NCBI GenBank assembly: GCA_910574455.1
Contig: CAJSYZ010000001.1
Location: forward strand, 3,579,424-3,643,423
Length of the DNA stretch: 64,000 nucleotides
Source: Trichaptum fuscoviolaceum
Lineage: Eukaryota; Basidiomycota; Agaricomycetes; Hymenochaetales; Trichaptaceae
Direction of reading: 5' to 3'
The notes beneath the pieces are model-generated. The model was not told where the DNA came from, made no database searches, and saw only the letters and a list, made by a program, of their open reading frames with translations. The position numbers and the translations under genes are program-made. The number at the start of each line of letters is the position of its first letter. The first letter of the stretch is position 1. Shown in pieces: positions 60,675-64,000 of this stretch.

Positions 60675-62051
60675 ATGGTGGTCGAGCAGGCGGTGAGGGC
60701 CAGCGTCCCCCCCTCGTCGTTCGCAGCTCTTCTGCGACGCTCAAAGTTCGTGACGTATGACCCTCGTATAGGTCAAATCTACACAACTCACGATGGACAC
60801 GCTCACCGCGGCGACTGGGGCCTCAAACGTCCTCTGGCGATACGCAGACGGGACGCACATATTGCCATTCAAACAGTCGACACGCTTTACCAGCAGACAG
60901 AATGGACGAGTGCGCATACCGATGCTGTCTGGCTTAAAAAAGCCGAAAAACTGGGAGTCACACCAAAGTTGAAGCAATATAGTGGAAGTCTCTACCCCCC
61001 ACCTTGGCTTCCCGACCCAGACCTGGCGCAATCGGTCAATGACCTAGCACGTCTAGAAGCTAGTGATAAGAACCACGCGCCTGAACCAAATGTGCAAGCG
61101 ATGAGCGAAAAACGTTTCGCGCGGTACCTGAAGCGTGTGCGCAAGATCGCACCAGAATTTGAAGGATTTTTAGAGAGTCGGGATGCAAGGAATAAGATGG
61201 CGGTCACCGATGTGAAAGGCATATTTGGTGCATCAGAGCAGGTGAAGGTGGATCGCAAGATCGCAGAATACAAGTCCATGGCTCAGCGGGCGACTGCTTC
61301 CTCACAAGACGAGACTCATCACCGATTCATTGCTGCGAAGTACATGGAAGAGTACAAAGAACCAAATTCAACATTCATTCGACCTTTACCCCATCCAACT
61401 GCCGGCTTCACATACGTTAACTCGAGTCCACTGCAGAACATCTACGCACACAAACCTGTTCCAGGCCGTCGCCTCCTCCCTGCACCAAGTCGTATGGATC
61501 AACCAGACACACAGTTCTACAACACTCTCGTAGCGGGCTGGATTGGCACTGAGGGTATCAAACGAAGTCCACTGCCAAAGCAGACTGGTGAGCCGAGGCC
61601 GATTCACGAAGGGCTGCTTAAGGTGACCGACTTTGGAACACGAGAAGGCGATCCTCGAACGGAAACGCAGGAGGGGACGGCCTGGTTCCGCACGACTGAT
61701 TTCCAGATTGTCCAGCCACCATCGGTAGTCGGGCGTTACCCAGCACGGCTCGGCGACGTAGAATCTGGCGCGAAGCTCGAGTTGCGATATATTGAATGGA
61801 ATAGCGACGCGCAGAAGGAGGTCGATAACCCACACCTTGCAGGATCATTCGAATACTGCAGCTACAAGAAGCCGATCCCAGTCGTGCAGCTTCGGTCTAA
61901 GGCTCCAAGTATGACAAACCCGTCGCGCCTAACGAGGAAGACAGCACAACGAACGAGGGTCGATTCCAAAGTACTATTGGAGAGTCTTAAGGTTCAAGTG
62001 GAAAAGTCCAATCAGTCTCCTCATCGCGATTTCCTTCACGAACGCCCTTAA
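60675..62051 (+). CDS. MRP51: Mitochondrial small-subunit ribosomal protein Mrp51 (bS1m)
   Basis: Fungal mitochondrial ribosome protein linked to translation of mitochondrial mRNAs. Single exon, 458 residues, ATG at 60675 (MVVEQAVRASVPPSSFAALL). Family motif: RRSKFVTYDPRIGQIYTTHD, then GHAHRGDWGLKRPLAIRRR and QQTEWTSAHT. The middle contains RFARYLKRVRKIAPEFEGFL; the C-terminal half includes VAGWIGTEGIKRSPLPKQTG and GRYPARLGDVESGAKLEL. No clear presequence beyond a weakly basic start, as is common in the family. Ends HRDFLHERP, 26 bp from the stop codon of the next, oppositely oriented gene. Confidence 0.88.
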   Translation: MVVEQAVRASVPPSSFAALLRRSKFVTYDPRIGQIYTTHDGHAHRGDWGLKRPLAIRRRDAHIAIQTVDTLYQQTEWTSAHTDAVWLKKAEKLGVTPKLKQYSGSLYPPPWLPDPDLAQSVNDLARLEASDKNHAPEPNVQAMSEKRFARYLKRVRKIAPEFEGFLESRDARNKMAVTDVKGIFGASEQVKVDRKIAEYKSMAQRATASSQDETHHRFIAAKYMEEYKEPNSTFIRPLPHPTAGFTYVNSSPLQNIYAHKPVPGRRLLPAPSRMDQPDTQFYNTLVAGWIGTEGIKRSPLPKQTGEPRPIHEGLLKVTDFGTREGDPRTETQEGTAWFRTTDFQIVQPPSVVGRYPARLGDVESGAKLELRYIEWNSDAQKEVDNPHLAGSFEYCSYKKPIPVVQLRSKAPSMTNPSRLTRKTAQRTRVDSKVLLESLKVQVEKSNQSPHRDFLHERP

Positions 62052-62077
62052 GATTAATTCCTCTATATCAATGGCTG

Positions 62078-62485
62078 CTATGTACTTGGATTGGGAGTAA
62101 TAAGAGCTGATAATGCCTCTGATAGATTTCCTTTAGCATCAGCGAGTGCACGCTCAGCTTGTGCTCGAGTAATCTCCATTTCCTTCACCTGAATTTACAG
62201 TAGGATTAGTCTTCAGCAATTTATGCAGAAAGAAATCATACAATGAGTTCGATATCTTCCTTCTTCACGCCTTGACCATCTTTTACGGCCTTTGTCTGAG
62301 GCTTGTCGAACATTCCTCCGGACCGAAACGCTTCCTCGAGCTTTCCTTTGGAGTATGAATACCCATCGTTGAACTTGGACAAGTTAAGATTAGCACAGCA
62401 CGCAGTATTATATGACTGATGAACGTACGTTCACGATGACCTCTGGCTCTGGTCTGCCATTGCCGCTGTACAATCGCGAGGACAT
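62078..62485 (-). CDS. HYPK-like protein with C-terminal UBA domain
   Basis: Small ribosome-associated cofactor of the NatA acetyltransferase in animals and some fungi. Three exons: 62429-62485 (MSSRLYSGNGRPEPEVIVN), 62242-62373 (FNDGYSYSKGKLEEAFRSGG, ending EDIELI) and 62078-62188 (VKEMEITRAQAERALADAKG, ending TPNPST), 99 residues in total. The segment KKEDIELIVKEMEITRAQAE is the typical HYPK/NAC-alpha UBA helix set. It could be read as a NAC-alpha fragment, but the NAC domain is absent and the N-terminal half resembles HYPK. Head-to-head with TIM54, 126 bp between start codons; tail-to-tail with MRP51. Confidence 0.85.
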
Positions 62486-62611
62486 CCTGGCTTGCGCGTA
62501 AGTTGTTGCCTCCATTCATTGGTACAGTGGTACCGATACAAATTCGGCAAAATCCGTTCGCTGGAAGCGAAATATTTTCTGGCAAATTTCGAGCTCTTCA
62601 CTTTGACGCGG
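62486..62611. promoter_or_regulatory. Bidirectional promoter between HYPK-like gene and TIM54
   Basis: Only 126 bp separate the two divergent start codons (62485 minus, 62612 plus), so transcription in both directions must start here or inside the neighbouring gene. No specific element identified. Confidence 0.5.
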
Positions 62612-64000
62612 ATGAGCTCACCCCCAGCGGGCACAGAGCCGCCAGCTCAGCCTTTGCCCTCGACACCGTCTCCAGTAGCTGCGACATCGACGACAAAGCG
62701 GCCAAGTGGCTTCCGCACTGCGCTGCGATACACGGGTATCCCGCCTAGTTGGCTCGACAAGCGTCCCAAGCTCCCTTCCCGCAATTGGCTCATCTTCCTG
62801 TCTGTTACTTCTTCGTTACTCGGTCTCTATGCATACGATCGCAAACGGTGTCGAGAAATTCGGATTGAGTACATACAGCGAGTAGAGCACCTTGCAAAAC
62901 AGCCCTTGGGCAGCCTTGAGCTTCCCCGCAAAGTCACCGTATACGCAAGCAAATGGCCAGGTGATGAGGATTACTCTAGAAGTGTGCGGTACTTCAAGAA
63001 GTACGTCAAGGTTCGTTTTTACCCAAGGTCGTGTCTAAAGGGCTCATAACTCACCATCATTTACTTAGCCAATTTTTGTTGCTGCTGCGGTAGACTACGA
63101 TATTCTCGCCGGCAAACGGCACGGCGACCTTGCACGCGCTGTGGCCGATCGCATCAAGACTCAACGTCGAATAGACCTTGGACTAGAAGCGCCGAAATTG
63201 TCGGTAGTGCCTCAGCCTATCAACGAGACTGCAGAACAAGCTGCCGCTCGTGTTCTGCAGGGCGGCAGCGTCATTGTTGGCCGCATGACTTTCAAGGAGT
63301 ATATGGAAGGCCTTCGACGAGGATGGTCGGAGCCTCCTGAAAAGGTGGATCGGGAAGAATTGATTGCACATGTCCTGGAGGAGGATGGTGTGTTTGAATT
63401 ACCGGAAGAGACGAACAATTTCTCTTCAGATGTCGATGGCGAACCTATTCCTACGAAGTCAAGGCTAATGTCTTCTCAGAATGCCCAAAGCTTCTCTCCT
63501 CTGAAGCTGCTAACTTCCTCTCCATCATCTGTAAGCTCTACCGCTACAGGCTTAAATCCTACTGTGGTTTCCCCACCGGAAAGGATCCCTCCTCAGGCCC
63601 CTCTCTTGCTTGTCCCGTTCACGAACTTCATTGGGTTCCGCCAGATTCCATTAATGATCGTCGACTTCTTTAATCAACGGTCAAAGGTTGAGGCTGGTGC
63701 AAAGGCTGCTTACAAGTTGATCATGGGTGAAACTCGCCCTATTTCCGCCCCTTCTCCCGTTTCACCCGACTTTCAACCCGCCCCAGAGCCCCTCTTCTCT
63801 CCGGACTCTACTACCAAGCTTGCAGAGCCGAAGGCGACTACTGACCTCGACTTCGATCGCCTATCGGAGTCCTACTACCAGTCGTCCGTTTCTAAATTCT
63901 TAGCAAACATTCAGAAAGCTCGCGAGGAATACTACAACGAGTTGCCGAAACGGCTAGCCACTGCTCGAGCTTTAGCGCGCGGGGAACGTGAGCCGACGAA
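62612..64000 (+). CDS. TIM54: Mitochondrial inner-membrane translocase subunit Tim54, 3' end outside window
   Basis: Component of the TIM22 carrier-import complex in the mitochondrial inner membrane. ATG at 62612 (MSSPPAGTEPPAQPLPSTPS). Exon 1 (62612-63010) contains GFRTALRYTGIPPSWLDKRP and KLPSRNWLIF, the single membrane helix LIFLSVTSSLLGLYAYDRKR and RKVTVYASKWPGDEDYSRS. Exon 2 starts at 63069 (PIFVAAAVDYDILAGKRHGD) and runs to the window edge with GGSVIVGRMTFKEYMEGLRR, PLLLVPFTNFIGFRQIPLMI and EEYYNELPKRLATARALARG. Ser/Pro-rich insertions occur in the middle. No break seen; the C-terminus is missing because of the window. Confidence 0.93.

Overview
The window is eukaryotic nuclear DNA, almost certainly from an Agaricomycete (mushroom-forming basidiomycete). 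Genes carry many short introns (about 45-70 bp) with GT..AG ends, there is a GH6 cellulase with a fungal CBM1 module, a Plavaka-type DNA transposase is present, and the household proteins (NFS1, TBCE, IDE, RPA1, MDM12, ELP3, MRP51, TIM54 and others) are typical fungal orthologues. I saw no tRNA, rRNA or CRISPR array. All identifications come from reading translated sequence; none was checked against a database.

Layout. (1) 1-1793: 3' part of a secreted GH6 cellobiohydrolase, then about 2 kb without a supported gene but with a 137-bp tandem duplication. (2) 3804-27364: what I read as one giant DNA transposon of about 23.6 kb. Imperfect terminal inverted repeats of about 33 bp (CATCAGGGAA...GCTTACGGC at both ends, inverted) enclose a Plavaka transposase gene, four other multi-exon genes absent from the household set (a Lys/Glu-rich coiled-coil protein, an unknown protein, a second coiled-coil protein with a long Gly-Lys tract, and a chymotrypsin-fold serine protease homologue) and a possible small ORF. 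The gaps between these genes are packed with a small vocabulary of short palindromic words. The transposase reading frame has an apparent frameshift near 12005, so this copy may be inactive or decaying. (3) 27528-36334: NFS1, an SR-type splicing factor, tubulin cofactor E and a 3-hydroxyisobutyryl-CoA hydrolase. The element ends only about 160 bp upstream of the NFS1 start codon. (4) 38321-49444: indoleamine 2,3-dioxygenase, CKS1, insulin-degrading-enzyme homologue and RPA1. (5) 49732-58367: a large unknown membrane-anchored protein, a possible small ORF, a UDP-galactose-type transporter and MDM12. (6) 58430-64000: a tightly packed block of ELP3, MRP51, a HYPK/UBA-domain protein and TIM54 (cut by the window end), with short shared gaps.

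The flanking genes form ordinary core genome; several act in mitochondria (NFS1, HIBCH, MDM12, MRP51, TIM54). The unusual part is region 2: a transposon with inferred cargo including a protease and coiled-coil proteins, with tandemly duplicated exon-intron modules and introns made of repeats.
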